64,000 bases of DNA from Bacillota bacterium (GCA_023392615.1 JAEVYT010000030.1:372001-436000); one strand, 5' to 3'. Positions 25,799 through 35,958 are shown, numbered from the stretch's first letter. Numbers and translations: made by a program. The notes: generated by a model not told the origin, from the sequence alone.

Positions 25799-27832
25799 AT
25801 GAAAAAAAATGACATGATTGTCGGGTTGTTTTTGCTTTCTGCAATCGTATTTTTAATTATTCCTATGAATACAGTATTACTCGATTTATTGTTAGCTCTA
25901 AATATATCAGTAGCTATGGTTGTACTGTTTAATGCAATGTTTACCAGGGAAGTGTTGAATATGTCAGCATTTCCGACAATCATATTGTTCACAACGGTAT
26001 TCCGTATTTCGTTGAATGTTTCAACAACTAGAATTATATTAGGAACAGGTGAAGCAGGTAATGTGGTTCACACTTTTGGTGAATTTGTAGGTGGGAATAA
26101 TCTGGTAATTGGTATTATTGTATTTATTATACTAATACTAGTACAGTTTATGGTTATTAATAAAGGTTCCGAGCGTGTGGCTGAGGTAACCGCCAGATTT
26201 ACACTAGATGCGATGCCTGGTAAGCAGATGGCAATTGATGCGGATTTGAATACCGGAGCCATAACCGACAAGGAAGCGAAACAGCGTCGTGAGAAGATTC
26301 AAGAGGAATCTGCTTTCTTTGGAGCAATGGATGGTGCTACAAAGTACGTTAAGGGTGATGCGATTGCCGGTTTAATTATTACTATCATCAATATGGTCGG
26401 TGGAACCATTATGGGTGTTATGTATATGAACAAGGGTGCTGGTGAAGCTTTTGAAACCTTTGCAAAGTTAACGATTGGTGATGGTTTGGTGAGCCAGATT
26501 CCGTCTTTGATGATATCCTTAGCAACCGGTATATTGGTAACAAAAGCATCGAAAGAGGCTGACTTTGGTGATATGCTGATCAAACAGCTCTTTTCAATTC
26601 CAAAGGTGCTGTATATGGTTGGTGGTAGTATGATTGCGCTAGGATTTCTGACCCCTTTAAATGATTTCCTATTTGCTGCATATGGACTTATGTTTATTGT
26701 ATCAGGCAGGATGATTGCTAGTAAGATGGAAGTGGAATCAATAGAAACAGAAGTGTCATCAGAAGAAGCTTCTGCGAATGAGATTAGAAAACCGGAAAAT
26801 GTGGTGTCGCTGCTACAGGTAGACCAGATCGAATTAGAATTTGGTTATGGAATTATTCCATTAGCAGATACCAGCCAGGGCGGAGATTTGCTTGATCGTG
26901 TTGTTTTGATTCGTAGACAAATAGCCCTTGAGCTCGGCTGTGTGGTCCCGATGATTCGATTAAGGGATAATATTCAGTTAAACCCTAATCAATATATTGT
27001 TAAAATCAAGGGGATACAGGTAAGTGAGGGTGAGATTCTCTTTGATCATTATATGGCGATGAACCCCGGATATGTGGAGGAAGAGATAACCGGTATTCCA
27101 ACTTTTGAACCATCGTTCCATTTACCAGCTATCTGGATTACTGAGGCACAGCGCGAAAGAGCAGAAACACTTGGTTATACCGTAGTGGATCCGCCTTCCA
27201 TTATAGCAACACATTTAACTGAGATTATCAGAGCTCATATATTTGAGTTACTTACCAGACAAGATGTTCAAGGCCTTATTAATAACATTCAGGAATCACA
27301 TCAGACATTAGTCGCTGAATTGATTCCGAAATTGCTTAATATCGGTGAGATACAGAAGGTACTTCAAAACCTGTTAAGAGAAGGTGTTTCTATCAGGGAT
27401 TTGGTGACAATACTGGAAACTTTAGCTGATTATGCACCTACAACTAGGGATACTGACGTGTTAACTGAGTATGTGAGACAGAGTTTAAAACGAGCGATAT
27501 CAAGCAAGTTCTTCCCGTCCGGTGAGATGACCAATGTGGTTACACTAGACCCGAAGGTAGAACAAGATATTATGGGATCAGTTAAGCAGTCAGAACAAGG
27601 TGCTTATCTTGCTTTGGATCCTGCTATTACAAAAGAAATCATTCAATCCGTACAGTCTGAAATACATAAGCTGGAAGAGTTGGGAAGGATGCCAATTGTT
27701 ATCACTTCACCAATTGTAAGAATGTATTTTAAGCGACTCACTCAGGATTACTTTCAGGATTTGGTTGTGATTTCATACAATGAAATAGATTCGAATGTAG
27801 AATTACAGTCAGTTGGGATGGTGACAGTATAA
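25799..27832 (+). CDS. flhA: Flagellar export gate protein FlhA
   Basis: 677 aa. The nonameric export platform. The N-terminal half has about eight membrane helices and the conserved cytoplasmic loop RFTLDAMPGKQMAIDADLNTG. The C-terminal half is the soluble chaperone-substrate docking domain. The start uses AGGAGG about 12 nt upstream. Its TAA shares one base with the flhF ATG. Confidence 0.97.
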   Translation: MKKNDMIVGLFLLSAIVFLIIPMNTVLLDLLLALNISVAMVVLFNAMFTREVLNMSAFPTIILFTTVFRISLNVSTTRIILGTGEAGNVVHTFGEFVGGNNLVIGIIVFIILILVQFMVINKGSERVAEVTARFTLDAMPGKQMAIDADLNTGAITDKEAKQRREKIQEESAFFGAMDGATKYVKGDAIAGLIITIINMVGGTIMGVMYMNKGAGEAFETFAKLTIGDGLVSQIPSLMISLATGILVTKASKEADFGDMLIKQLFSIPKVLYMVGGSMIALGFLTPLNDFLFAAYGLMFIVSGRMIASKMEVESIETEVSSEEASANEIRKPENVVSLLQVDQIELEFGYGIIPLADTSQGGDLLDRVVLIRRQIALELGCVVPMIRLRDNIQLNPNQYIVKIKGIQVSEGEILFDHYMAMNPGYVEEEITGIPTFEPSFHLPAIWITEAQRERAETLGYTVVDPPSIIATHLTEIIRAHIFELLTRQDVQGLINNIQESHQTLVAELIPKLLNIGEIQKVLQNLLREGVSIRDLVTILETLADYAPTTRDTDVLTEYVRQSLKRAISSKFFPSGEMTNVVTLDPKVEQDIMGSVKQSEQGAYLALDPAITKEIIQSVQSEIHKLEELGRMPIVITSPIVRMYFKRLTQDYFQDLVVISYNEIDSNVELQSVGMVTV

Positions 27833-29046
27833 TGATTATAAAGAAATTTCAGGCAAATACAGAAACAGAAGCAATCATGCTTGCAAAGGAAGAACTAGGC
27901 AAGGATGCTATTGTAATGAATATAAAAACAGTATCGCCGAAAGGGATTTATAAAGTTTTTCGTAAATCTGTGGTTGAAATCACCGCCGCTGTGGATGATA
28001 ACGTGACATATAAGCCGGAACGTCCTAAAGTGGAGATTCAAGGCCAGGTAGTGAAAAAACCGTATAATCCGGATATTATCTATGATGATGAACCCTTTAG
28101 TCCTTCTACCCAAGCAAGCGGTGGTAATTCGGCTTCTGAAACCTCTGCGATAGAGGATAAGCTTAATAATCTTCAAAGCTTATTAGAGAAACAGATGATT
28201 GAAAAGGAAAAGGAAACAGAAGAAAAGAAAGAGACTAAGCCTGCGGAAACAAATAAGAATATTGCATGTATTCAATTAATCTATAATCAGTTGGTATCAA
28301 ATGAAGTTGATGAAAAATTTGCAAATCAAATTATCTCAGAGATTGAGGGCAACCTGAAAAAGGATGCTTCTATGGATAACATTCTTTCAAGTATCTATCA
28401 AAAGATTGTGCTAAAACTTGGACAACCTAAGATGATAACTATGGGTGAGAAAACTCCGAAGTTTGTGTTCTTTATAGGACCAACAGGGGTAGGTAAAACA
28501 ACCACAATTGCTAAGATTGCCTCTAAATTTAAAATGAATGAAAAGGCAAAAGTTGCATTTTTAACAGCTGATACTTACCGTATAGCTGCAGTCGAGCAGC
28601 TAAGGACATATGGCAATATTCTTTCCATTCCTCTTAAGGTAGTGTATACAGAGGAAGAATTAAAACAAGCAAAGGATGAATTCTCGGAATTTGATCTGGT
28701 ATTTGTTGACACCGCAGGACGTTCTCACCGTAATAAGGAGCAGAGGGATGATATTGAAGCTCTTATTAATGTGATTCCAGAAGAGGAAAGAGAGGTTTAT
28801 CTTGTATTAAGTGCAACCACAAAATATAGAGATCTGGTTAAAATTACGGAAGCTTATTCTGAGATTATTAATTATAATTTGATTTTTACTAAGCTAGATG
28901 AGACGACATCAATTGGTAATCTATTTAATGTTCACATGTTAACCGAGGCACCTTTGTCCTATGCCACTTATGGACAAAATGTGCCGGATGATATTGCACG
29001 TATCGATGCGCAGAGTATCGCGAAGCAACTTCTAAGGGGGCAATAG
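27832..29046 (+). CDS. flhF: SRP-type GTPase FlhF
   Basis: 404 aa. FlhF sets the place and number of flagella together with FlhG. An N-terminal B domain and a charged Lys/Glu linker (about residues 105-140) precede the NG GTPase core. P-loop GPTGVGKT is at residues 216-223, with DTYRIAAVEQLRTY (G2) and VDTAGRSHRN (G3) downstream. It is coupled to flhA (TAATG) and lies 2 nt before flhG. Confidence 0.96.
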   Translation: MIIKKFQANTETEAIMLAKEELGKDAIVMNIKTVSPKGIYKVFRKSVVEITAAVDDNVTYKPERPKVEIQGQVVKKPYNPDIIYDDEPFSPSTQASGGNSASETSAIEDKLNNLQSLLEKQMIEKEKETEEKKETKPAETNKNIACIQLIYNQLVSNEVDEKFANQIISEIEGNLKKDASMDNILSSIYQKIVLKLGQPKMITMGEKTPKFVFFIGPTGVGKTTTIAKIASKFKMNEKAKVAFLTADTYRIAAVEQLRTYGNILSIPLKVVYTEEELKQAKDEFSEFDLVFVDTAGRSHRNKEQRDDIEALINVIPEEEREVYLVLSATTKYRDLVKITEAYSEIINYNLIFTKLDETTSIGNLFNVHMLTEAPLSYATYGQNVPDDIARIDAQSIAKQLLRGQ

Positions 29047-29048
29047 AG

Positions 29049-29930
29049 ATGGATCAGGCTGAAAATTTAAGAAAAATGATGAAAGAACAAACTTCCCCGA
29101 GAAGAGTAGCTAGGGTTATTACGGTAACAAGCGGGAAAGGCGGAGTTGGAAAGTCAAGCATATCGGTGAATTTAGCTATCGCTCTCAGTAAATTAGGCAA
29201 GAGAGTTGTAATAATTGATGCTGATTTTGGACTGGCAAATGTTGAAGTTATGCTTGGAATTCGACCACAATATAATCTTGCTGATCTTATGTTCAGAGGC
29301 AAGAATCTAACAGATATTATTACGGAAGGACCGGATAGCATTGGCTTTATCTCAGGTGGTTCCGGTATTCAGGAACTGACGAATCTCACAAAAGATCAAA
29401 TCGTATATTTGATTCAAAAGCTTGTTGAGTTGGATCAAAAGGCGGATGTTGTTATTGTAGATACCGGAGCAGGAATAGCAGATTCTGTTTTAGAATTTGT
29501 AGCAGCCAGCTCTGAAGTTATCTTGGTTGCAACCCCGGAGCCTACCTCTATTACGGACGCTTATGCTTTGCTTAAAACCTTAAATCGTAAAACTGATGTT
29601 GTATTGCAGGATACGGTCATCAAGATGGTTGCAAACAGAATTGATTCCTATGACGGCGGTAAGGAATTATATGAAAAACTAAGTTTGGTAGTAAATAAAT
29701 TTCTTGATTTAAAGTTAGAATATTTAGGAGCCCTTCCACAGGATCCGATTGTTTCAAAGGCTGTGATGTTACAAAAACCAGCCTTAAATGTGTATCCGAA
29801 TTCACAGTTTTCTAAAACACTGATGAGTTTTGCTGAAAATTTATGTGACCATAAGGTAGAGAATATACAGAGCAAGAAGGGAATTGCTCAGCTATTCACA
29901 AATCTATTAAGGTCAAGAATTACAAAATAA
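29049..29930 (+). CDS. flhG: Flagellar number regulator FlhG (FleN/YlxH, MinD-like ATPase)
   Basis: 293 aa. It has a deviant Walker A motif, KGGVGKS (from residue 30), with the signature lysine. Switch motifs DADFGLANVEVMLG and VIVDTGAGIADSVLEF, and a C-terminal membrane-targeting helix (AQLFTNLLRSRI), are present. The N-terminal segment before the P-loop (DQAENLRKMM) includes a Gln, as in the DQAxxLR motif that stimulates the FlhF GTPase. Confidence 0.95.
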   Translation: MDQAENLRKMMKEQTSPRRVARVITVTSGKGGVGKSSISVNLAIALSKLGKRVVIIDADFGLANVEVMLGIRPQYNLADLMFRGKNLTDIITEGPDSIGFISGGSGIQELTNLTKDQIVYLIQKLVELDQKADVVIVDTGAGIADSVLEFVAASSEVILVATPEPTSITDAYALLKTLNRKTDVVLQDTVIKMVANRIDSYDGGKELYEKLSLVVNKFLDLKLEYLGALPQDPIVSKAVMLQKPALNVYPNSQFSKTLMSFAENLCDHKVENIQSKKGIAQLFTNLLRSRITK

Positions 29931-29977
29931 GCTGAAAAAGCGCATAGACAGATGATTAAACCCTAGGGGGGGATGGA

Positions 29978-30739
29978 ATGTTTCGAGAAGTCTTGAATAT
30001 TGGCGACAAAATTGACATCAGACATATATTAAAAACCGGTAGTCCATATCCGAATGCCAGAACGTATGTGAGTCAGTTGATTGATACAATCAATAATGAT
30101 GTTATTCATATCGCTACTCCGATTAATAACAGCACACCCATCATTCTAAATGTTGGAGAATACTATAATCTCTGTTTCTATTCCTCATTAGGATTGTTCC
30201 AATGCAATTGTGAGGTTTTAAAGAATCAGAGAGAGAATAATATAATCGTTGCCGTAGTAAGAATTGCATCGAATTTGGAGAAAATTCAAAGAAGGCAGTA
30301 TTATCGCTTGGAGTGTGTCTTAAATGCGGATTACCGTGTTATCTCAAATGAAGAAGAACAGTTAAATAAGAAAGTAGCATCGGATGATTTTGTAAATAAT
30401 GAAGAACGAATCAGCTGCAAAAAAAAATTACTAGAGCTTAATTCGCAATGGATTAAGTCTATCATTATTGATATTAGCGGTGGTGGCATTCGATTTACCT
30501 CATCAGTATTACATGAGTCCGGTGAAATAATAAAACTAAAATTAGAATTAGCTATGGGATCAGGTATAAAAATCATGATACTAGGAGCTAATATATTATC
30601 CTCGAGCAGGATTTATAACAAATCCGGTGTTTACGAACATAGAATTGAATTTAATGATATTACTAAGAAAGATAGGGAAGAAATCATTAAATACATCTTT
30701 GAACAAGAACGAAAGCGCAGAGGTTCAATGAAGAATTAA
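29978..30739 (+). CDS. PilZ-domain c-di-GMP receptor (YcgR/YpfA-like)
   Basis: 253 aa. The N-terminal domain (about 1-95) is the YcgR/FlgZ-type beta domain. The C-terminal PilZ domain has both c-di-GMP binding motifs: RRQYYR (RxxxR, about residue 105) and DISGGG (DxSxxG, residue 165). The distance between them, about 60 residues, is roughly twice the usual spacing because of a charged insert (EEEQLNKKVASDDFV onward). Such proteins brake the flagellar motor or reduce switching when c-di-GMP is high. Its place between flhG and cheB supports motor control; binding itself is inferred. Confidence 0.88.
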   Translation: MFREVLNIGDKIDIRHILKTGSPYPNARTYVSQLIDTINNDVIHIATPINNSTPIILNVGEYYNLCFYSSLGLFQCNCEVLKNQRENNIIVAVVRIASNLEKIQRRQYYRLECVLNADYRVISNEEEQLNKKVASDDFVNNEERISCKKKLLELNSQWIKSIIIDISGGGIRFTSSVLHESGEIIKLKLELAMGSGIKIMILGANILSSSRIYNKSGVYEHRIEFNDITKKDREEIIKYIFEQERKRRGSMKN

Positions 30740-30777
30740 GTAGAATATTTCATATTAAAGGAAGGATTTATCAAAAT

Positions 30778-31866
30778 ATGAAGAAAAATATTTTAATAAT
30801 AGATGACTCTGCACTTATGAGAAGGGTACTCTCTGATATAATAAATTCAGATAATCGATTTCAAACAGTTGACACTGCTGTGAATGGATTAGAGGGCCTT
30901 CAGATATTACAGACAAAAGCGAAGGAATATGATGCTGTACTACTAGACATTAATATGCCTCGTATGAACGGATTAGAATTGTTGGAGCAGCTCAAGATAC
31001 ATCAAATCAAGATTACGATTATTATTGTAAGTACAATTGCAACGAAGGATGCCAAAGAAACCATTCGTGCTTTAGAACTTGGAGCGTTTGATTTTGTAAC
31101 AAAACCGGAAAGTTATTTAGAATTTAAAAACAACGTATTCTCGAATCGCCTTTTGGACTGCTTAGCGATTGCAACAAAGACCGAGGAAACGAAGAGTAAT
31201 ACGGTGTCTGAAGAGGGGATACCAAAGGTAAAAGCAACACCGAAACCCAAGACACAAAGTAAATCAGTAAAAGGTGATGTCAATTCAATTAAACTTGTTG
31301 CGATTGCATGTTCCACCGGCGGGCCGAAAGCGTTACACAGTGTAATACCAAATTTACCGGAGAATCTGGATGCTCCCGTTTTAATCGTACAACATATGCC
31401 TGGAGGTTTTACTAAATCCTTGGCGGACAGGCTAAATGAAATCAGTTCGCTGACGGTTAAGGAGGCACAGGATGGCGAGTTTATCAGTAAGGGTACAGCT
31501 TATATCGCCAAAGGTGGATGTCAAATGAGACTAAAACGTCATGAAAATGGCCAATATTATTTGGCAGTAACAACAGAGCCAGCAAGACACGGATTATTGC
31601 CTTGTGCTGATATTATGTATGAATCATTGGAGGATATCGGGCTACATCAATTAACTTGTGTTGTTCTAACAGGAATGGGCAGTGACGGAACTGCCGGAAT
31701 ATCAAGAATTCATAAAAAACAAAATATACATGTGATTGCACAGAATGAAAAAACCAGTATTGTTTATGGTATGCCAAAAGTTTTAAAGGACGCTGGTTTG
31801 GTAGATGAAGTAGTTGCGTTAAATGAGATTTCTGATGCCATCATAAAGAATGTGGGGGTGTATTAA
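30778..31866 (+). CDS. cheB: Chemotaxis protein-glutamate methylesterase CheB
   Basis: 362 aa. A receiver domain (phospho-site Asp57 in VLLDINMPRMNG) and a C-terminal methylesterase joined by a Lys/Pro-rich linker (about 140-165). The catalytic residues lie in IACSTGGPKAL (Ser), VQHMPGGFT (His) and TGMGSDGTAG (Asp). It demethylates and deamidates receptor glutamates in adaptation. No cheR is visible in the window. It ends directly before the cheA ATG. Confidence 0.96.
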   Translation: MKKNILIIDDSALMRRVLSDIINSDNRFQTVDTAVNGLEGLQILQTKAKEYDAVLLDINMPRMNGLELLEQLKIHQIKITIIIVSTIATKDAKETIRALELGAFDFVTKPESYLEFKNNVFSNRLLDCLAIATKTEETKSNTVSEEGIPKVKATPKPKTQSKSVKGDVNSIKLVAIACSTGGPKALHSVIPNLPENLDAPVLIVQHMPGGFTKSLADRLNEISSLTVKEAQDGEFISKGTAYIAKGGCQMRLKRHENGQYYLAVTTEPARHGLLPCADIMYESLEDIGLHQLTCVVLTGMGSDGTAGISRIHKKQNIHVIAQNEKTSIVYGMPKVLKDAGLVDEVVALNEISDAIIKNVGVY

Positions 31867-33951
31867 ATGGACGTAAGTCAATATCTAGAGATTTTTATTG
31901 AGGAAACAAAAGAGCATTTACAAAATTTAAATGAACATCTTTTGATTTTAGAGCGTGAGCCAGAGAATGAAGGAACAATTAATGAGATATTCCGTGCAGC
32001 TCATTCACTAAAAGGCATGTCAGGTACCATGGGTTATAAGAGGATGCAGCACTTAACCCATGATATGGAGAATGTATTTTCCGAAATCAGAAACGGTAAG
32101 TTGAAAGCATCATCAGAGTTGGTTGATATCTTATTCAAAGGATTGGACGCTCTTGAAACTTATTTAGGTAATATCCAAACAGATGCAACAGAAGGCGAAA
32201 ATGATAATGAGGATATTATTAATGCCTTAAATAATTATCTTAACGCCGGACTTGGAAAAGAACCGGTACAAGCTGTGCAGGCGGAAGTAAAGTCTAGTGT
32301 TGAGGAAGTTACTACATCAGATAATGGTAAAATGAAATTTAAAAACATCAATTTAGAAGAGCACGAGAAAAAAGCAATTGTTAAGGCAGGAATGATTGGC
32401 CTGAATGTAATTGGTCTTACGGTTTACATACACGAGTATTGTGTTTTAAAGGGAGCGAGAGCTTTTATGGTAAACCGTAGTCTTGAGGAAATGGGAGAAA
32501 TTATCAAATTAAATCCCAGTGCACAGGATTTAGAAGATGAGAAATATGATTTTGATTATTCTGCATATATCATTACAAAAGAGACACCTGAGACAATTGC
32601 TAAGAATGCTTCCTCTGTTTCTGAAGTGAAGGAGGTAGTCGCTGATTATATCAAATTATCTGATGATGAAGTTGCAAAGTACACAGCTGCAATAAATCAA
32701 GGTGATGCGCCTTCTACTCAAGCGAGCAAGGCAAAGGATAGTAGTTCCTTAAAGACTGGCAATGCACCAGCGGCAAAACCAGCAGCGAAACCGATTGCAA
32801 ATCGTTCCGTACGTGTGGATATTGATAAATTGGATGTTCTTATGAATCTGGTAAGTGAGTTGATTATTGCAAAGAACGGCTTAATTTCAATAAGCGGATC
32901 ATCTAATGTTATGTTAGATAATTCTTTCCATGAGCAGATTGAATATCTGGAAAGAGTAACCACAAATCTTCATGAATCTGTTATGAAGACACGAATGGTA
33001 CCAATAGAAAGCGTTGTAAATCGTTTCCCTAGAATGATTCGAGACTTATCGAAGTCCTTGAATAAGGAAATGGAATTATATATGACTGGTGAAGAGACAG
33101 AACTTGATCGTACCGTTATAGATGAAATCGGTGATCCATTAATGCATTTGCTTCGTAATGCAGCGGATCATGGTTTAGAGTCCAATGAGGAGAGAAGTAA
33201 GAATGGCAAAAATCCTGTTGGTTCCATCTTCCTCGACGCCTATCAAGACGGTAATAATGTAGTGATTGAAGTTAGAGATAATGGTGGCGGTATCAATACA
33301 GAAAAGATCAAGAAGAAAGCGATCGAACGAGGTTCAATCACGGAAGAGCAGGCTCTTAGTATGACGGATAAAGATTTTATCGATATCTTATTCCAACCTA
33401 GCTTTTCAACAGCGGAACAGGTAACAGATGTATCCGGTAGAGGTGTTGGACTTGATGTTGTTAAAACAAAGATCGAGGCACTTGGTGGAGAGATTGAAGC
33501 TAAAACAAAACTTGGTGAAGGATCCAATTTTATTATTCGCTTACCGCTTACACTTGCTATTGTACAAGCACTTATGGTTATCATCGGTGATGAAAAATAT
33601 GCTCTTCCACTAGGAAGTATCCAAACGGTTGAGGATGTTCCATTAAGCGATATTAAAACAGTATCAGGTAAGGAAGTTATTAACTTAAGAGGTAGCGTTG
33701 TTCCCATCATTCGCTTGAGAAATGTGTTAAAGTGTAATAATCCGGAGAGTGAGAAAGAAGAACTTACCATCGTTATTATGAAGAAGGGTGACAGACTTGC
33801 CGGCATGGTAGTGGATGAATTACTGGGTCAGCAGGAAATCGTTATCAAATCAATTGGAAAGTACATCAAGAATCATAAGATCATTAGTGGTGCAACCATT
33901 CTAGGTAATGGTGAAGTGGCTCTAATTCTGGATGTTAATTCTTTAATATAA
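31867..33951 (+). CDS. cheA: Chemotaxis histidine kinase CheA
   Basis: 694 aa with all five domains. The P1 HPt domain has phospho-His46 (AAHSLKGMSGTMG). Next come a P2 response-regulator docking region and a flexible Ala/Pro/Lys linker (about 295-315). The P3 dimerisation helices (VDIDKLDVLMNLVSELIIAKN) and the P4 ATPase (HLLRNAADHGLE, DNGGGI and GRGVGLDVVK) follow, and P5 is the CheW-like regulatory domain (about 555-690). It starts one base after the cheB stop. Confidence 0.97.
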   Translation: MDVSQYLEIFIEETKEHLQNLNEHLLILEREPENEGTINEIFRAAHSLKGMSGTMGYKRMQHLTHDMENVFSEIRNGKLKASSELVDILFKGLDALETYLGNIQTDATEGENDNEDIINALNNYLNAGLGKEPVQAVQAEVKSSVEEVTTSDNGKMKFKNINLEEHEKKAIVKAGMIGLNVIGLTVYIHEYCVLKGARAFMVNRSLEEMGEIIKLNPSAQDLEDEKYDFDYSAYIITKETPETIAKNASSVSEVKEVVADYIKLSDDEVAKYTAAINQGDAPSTQASKAKDSSSLKTGNAPAAKPAAKPIANRSVRVDIDKLDVLMNLVSELIIAKNGLISISGSSNVMLDNSFHEQIEYLERVTTNLHESVMKTRMVPIESVVNRFPRMIRDLSKSLNKEMELYMTGEETELDRTVIDEIGDPLMHLLRNAADHGLESNEERSKNGKNPVGSIFLDAYQDGNNVVIEVRDNGGGINTEKIKKKAIERGSITEEQALSMTDKDFIDILFQPSFSTAEQVTDVSGRGVGLDVVKTKIEALGGEIEAKTKLGEGSNFIIRLPLTLAIVQALMVIIGDEKYALPLGSIQTVEDVPLSDIKTVSGKEVINLRGSVVPIIRLRNVLKCNNPESEKEELTIVIMKKGDRLAGMVVDELLGQQEIVIKSIGKYIKNHKIISGATILGNGEVALILDVNSLI

Positions 33952-33964
33952 GGGGGATGACAGA

Positions 33965-34417
33965 ATGGAAGCAAATGATGCAAAACAGTTTATTGTAGCA
34001 AATCTTAACACTGAACTATATGGTATCGAGATTAAGTATATTGATAATATTATAGTGATGCAAAAAATCACAAGGGTACCAAAGTCACAATCCTATTTTA
34101 AGGGTGTAATCAATCTGAGAGGTGAGATTGTTCCTGTTCTTAGTCTTGGCGAAAGATTAGGAAACACCAGTGCAGATGAAACACCTAAAACAAGAATTAT
34201 TATCGTAAGACCTGAGCCTCAGGCTGCACCGCTTGGTTTGATTGTGGATGGGGTAAAGGAAGTTATTACGATAGAGCCTGACGATATTGAAAAAATAAAT
34301 TATGATGAAAAAGAATCCAAAATTAACTTTAGCATCGGAGTTGGAAAATATCAGGATGATTTAATTAACTTATTAAATATTCCAGCAGTTATTTTTGATA
34401 AAGAAACCAGTAACTAA
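33965..34417 (+). CDS. cheW: Chemotaxis coupling protein CheW
   Basis: 150 aa, a single CheW/SH3-like domain. The NLNTELYGIEIKYIDNI start and the KGVINLRGEIVPVLSLGERLG segment are standard. It couples CheA to the chemoreceptors. It is 13 nt after cheA with its own GGGGGA site. Confidence 0.97.
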   Translation: MEANDAKQFIVANLNTELYGIEIKYIDNIIVMQKITRVPKSQSYFKGVINLRGEIVPVLSLGERLGNTSADETPKTRIIIVRPEPQAAPLGLIVDGVKEVITIEPDDIEKINYDEKESKINFSIGVGKYQDDLINLLNIPAVIFDKETSN

Positions 34418-34440
34418 TAATAATTTGTGAGGTGTATCGT

Positions 34441-35061
34441 ATGTCCCAGATAGATTTAAATAAACTTGATTATATGCAATATGATGTTCTTCGAGAAATA
34501 GGTAATATTGGAGCAGGTAATGCGACTACCGCACTCTCACAAATGATTAATGCGAAAATCGATATGAAGGTACCGAAGGTTGATCTACTTGAGTTCAAAG
34601 ATCTTTCGGATATCGTTGGTGGCGCAGAAAATCTCGTAGTCGGTATTTTATTTACTTTACAAGGAAATATTGATGGAATGATGATGTTTATGATGAACAT
34701 CGAAGCATCCAGACATCTAGTTAATTTATTGATTGGAAATATGAATGATAATGCAAATGAAGAATTCACAGAGATGGAATTATCTGCGTTGAATGAAATC
34801 GGTAATATTATTGCCGGAGCATATCTTTCCTCTCTTTCTTCACTCACTAACATGTTAATAACGTCCAGTGTGCCCTATATGGCAATTGATATGGCCGGAG
34901 CAATTCTCAGCGTTCCAGCTATAGAATTTGGTAAGATTGGTGATAAGGCTTTGTTGATTCAAACAGAATTCGGTGATGAAGTGCGATCAGTAAACGGCTA
35001 CTTTATTTTGATACCTACATTAGAATCGTATGACGGAATATTATCTTCATTAGGATTATAG
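34441..35061 (+). CDS. cheC: CheY-P phosphatase CheC
   Basis: 206 aa. Two pseudo-symmetrical active-site helices are visible: EIGNIGAGNATTALS and ALNEIGNIIAGAYLSSLS, each with the E..N pair that positions water for CheY-P hydrolysis. CheC is a phosphatase activated by CheD. The ATG at 34441 follows GAGGTG; a GTG at 34432 is less likely. Confidence 0.95.
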   Translation: MSQIDLNKLDYMQYDVLREIGNIGAGNATTALSQMINAKIDMKVPKVDLLEFKDLSDIVGGAENLVVGILFTLQGNIDGMMMFMMNIEASRHLVNLLIGNMNDNANEEFTEMELSALNEIGNIIAGAYLSSLSSLTNMLITSSVPYMAIDMAGAILSVPAIEFGKIGDKALLIQTEFGDEVRSVNGYFILIPTLESYDGILSSLGL

Positions 35062-35070
35062 GGTGAATAC

Positions 35071-35556
35071 ATGGGTGAAATGATTAAGGTCGGGATGGCC
35101 GATTTAAATGTTTGTACCGCGCCGGATGTGATAACTACCCTTGGACTTGGCTCTTGTGTCGGAATTGTCCTACATGACCCGCTGAGAAAAATTGCAGGGA
35201 TGGTACACGTTATGCTTCCTGACAGCACAAAGATTTTGAACAATGAAAATAAAGCAAAATTTGCAGACACAGGAATAGATGCGTTAATACTGGAAATGAC
35301 TAAAATAGGTGCAGATCGTAGAACGTTAATTGCAAAAATAGCAGGCGGTGCACAGATGTTTGCATTTAGTAACAATAATGAAATGATGAGAATTGGAGAT
35401 CGTAATGTTGAAGCGACCAAATTAAAATTACAGCAGCTTGGAATCTCTATAAAGGCTGAGGATACCGGATTGAATTATGGTCGTACCATCGAATTTTATC
35501 CTGATACAGGAATGTTATTAATAAAATCCGTTGGAAAAGAGAAAAAATTGATTTGA
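35071..35556 (+). CDS. cheD: Chemoreceptor glutamine deamidase CheD
   Basis: 161 aa. The catalytic Cys29 in LGLGSCVGIVLHD and His46 in GMVHVMLPD form the papain-like deamidase site. CheD deamidates receptor glutamines and activates CheC. It lies 9 nt after cheC and ends the classical che block. Confidence 0.95.
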   Translation: MGEMIKVGMADLNVCTAPDVITTLGLGSCVGIVLHDPLRKIAGMVHVMLPDSTKILNNENKAKFADTGIDALILEMTKIGADRRTLIAKIAGGAQMFAFSNNNEMMRIGDRNVEATKLKLQQLGISIKAEDTGLNYGRTIEFYPDTGMLLIKSVGKEKKLI

Positions 35557-35634
35557 TTTTATCTAGGAACGAATTGATTTCTTCTTTCGTTATACAGGTG
35601 GGATGCATGTATAAGAATATAGAGGGAGGTCAAT

Positions 35635-35889
35635 ATGCAAATAAAATATATACCGGCTTTTATTGTACTTATGGCTGCAGCGATTACAAGTATAATCAAT
35701 ATAGTGATAAATATTGACATTTTAACCGGGTTAAAAAGATTACTGTTTGTAATCATCATATTTTATATTATAGGTTTGATTACGAGAACAGTGATTACCA
35801 ATATAATAACACCAAAGCAGAAAACTATAAAAACAGAAGAAATCCAAGATGAGTTACCACAATCCGAATCGAACATTGATTCAAAGTGA
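35635..35889 (+). CDS. Small two-helix membrane protein between cheD and sigD
   Basis: 84 aa, no family recognised. Two hydrophobic segments (about residues 5-26 and 34-58) are separated by a short loop. The C-terminal 25 residues are polar and acidic (EEIQDELPQSESNIDSK) and probably cytoplasmic. It has a good ribosome binding site (GGGAGG) and co-directional tight packing, which support it as a real gene. A role as a motor- or sigma-linked membrane factor is only a guess from position. Confidence 0.7.
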   Translation: MQIKYIPAFIVLMAAAITSIINIVINIDILTGLKRLLFVIIIFYIIGLITRTVITNIITPKQKTIKTEEIQDELPQSESNIDSK

Positions 35890-35958
35890 TATCTTTGAAT
35901 GGATTGAATGTAGATCATAAGATTTTACATTAATATCTGTTGAGTTTCAGGAGGATTT

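Noticed and set aside
33243..33806. 187-aa minus-strand frame inside cheA
   Set aside because: A shadow frame of cheA, whose domains are intact through this stretch; no ribosome binding site or family resemblance.
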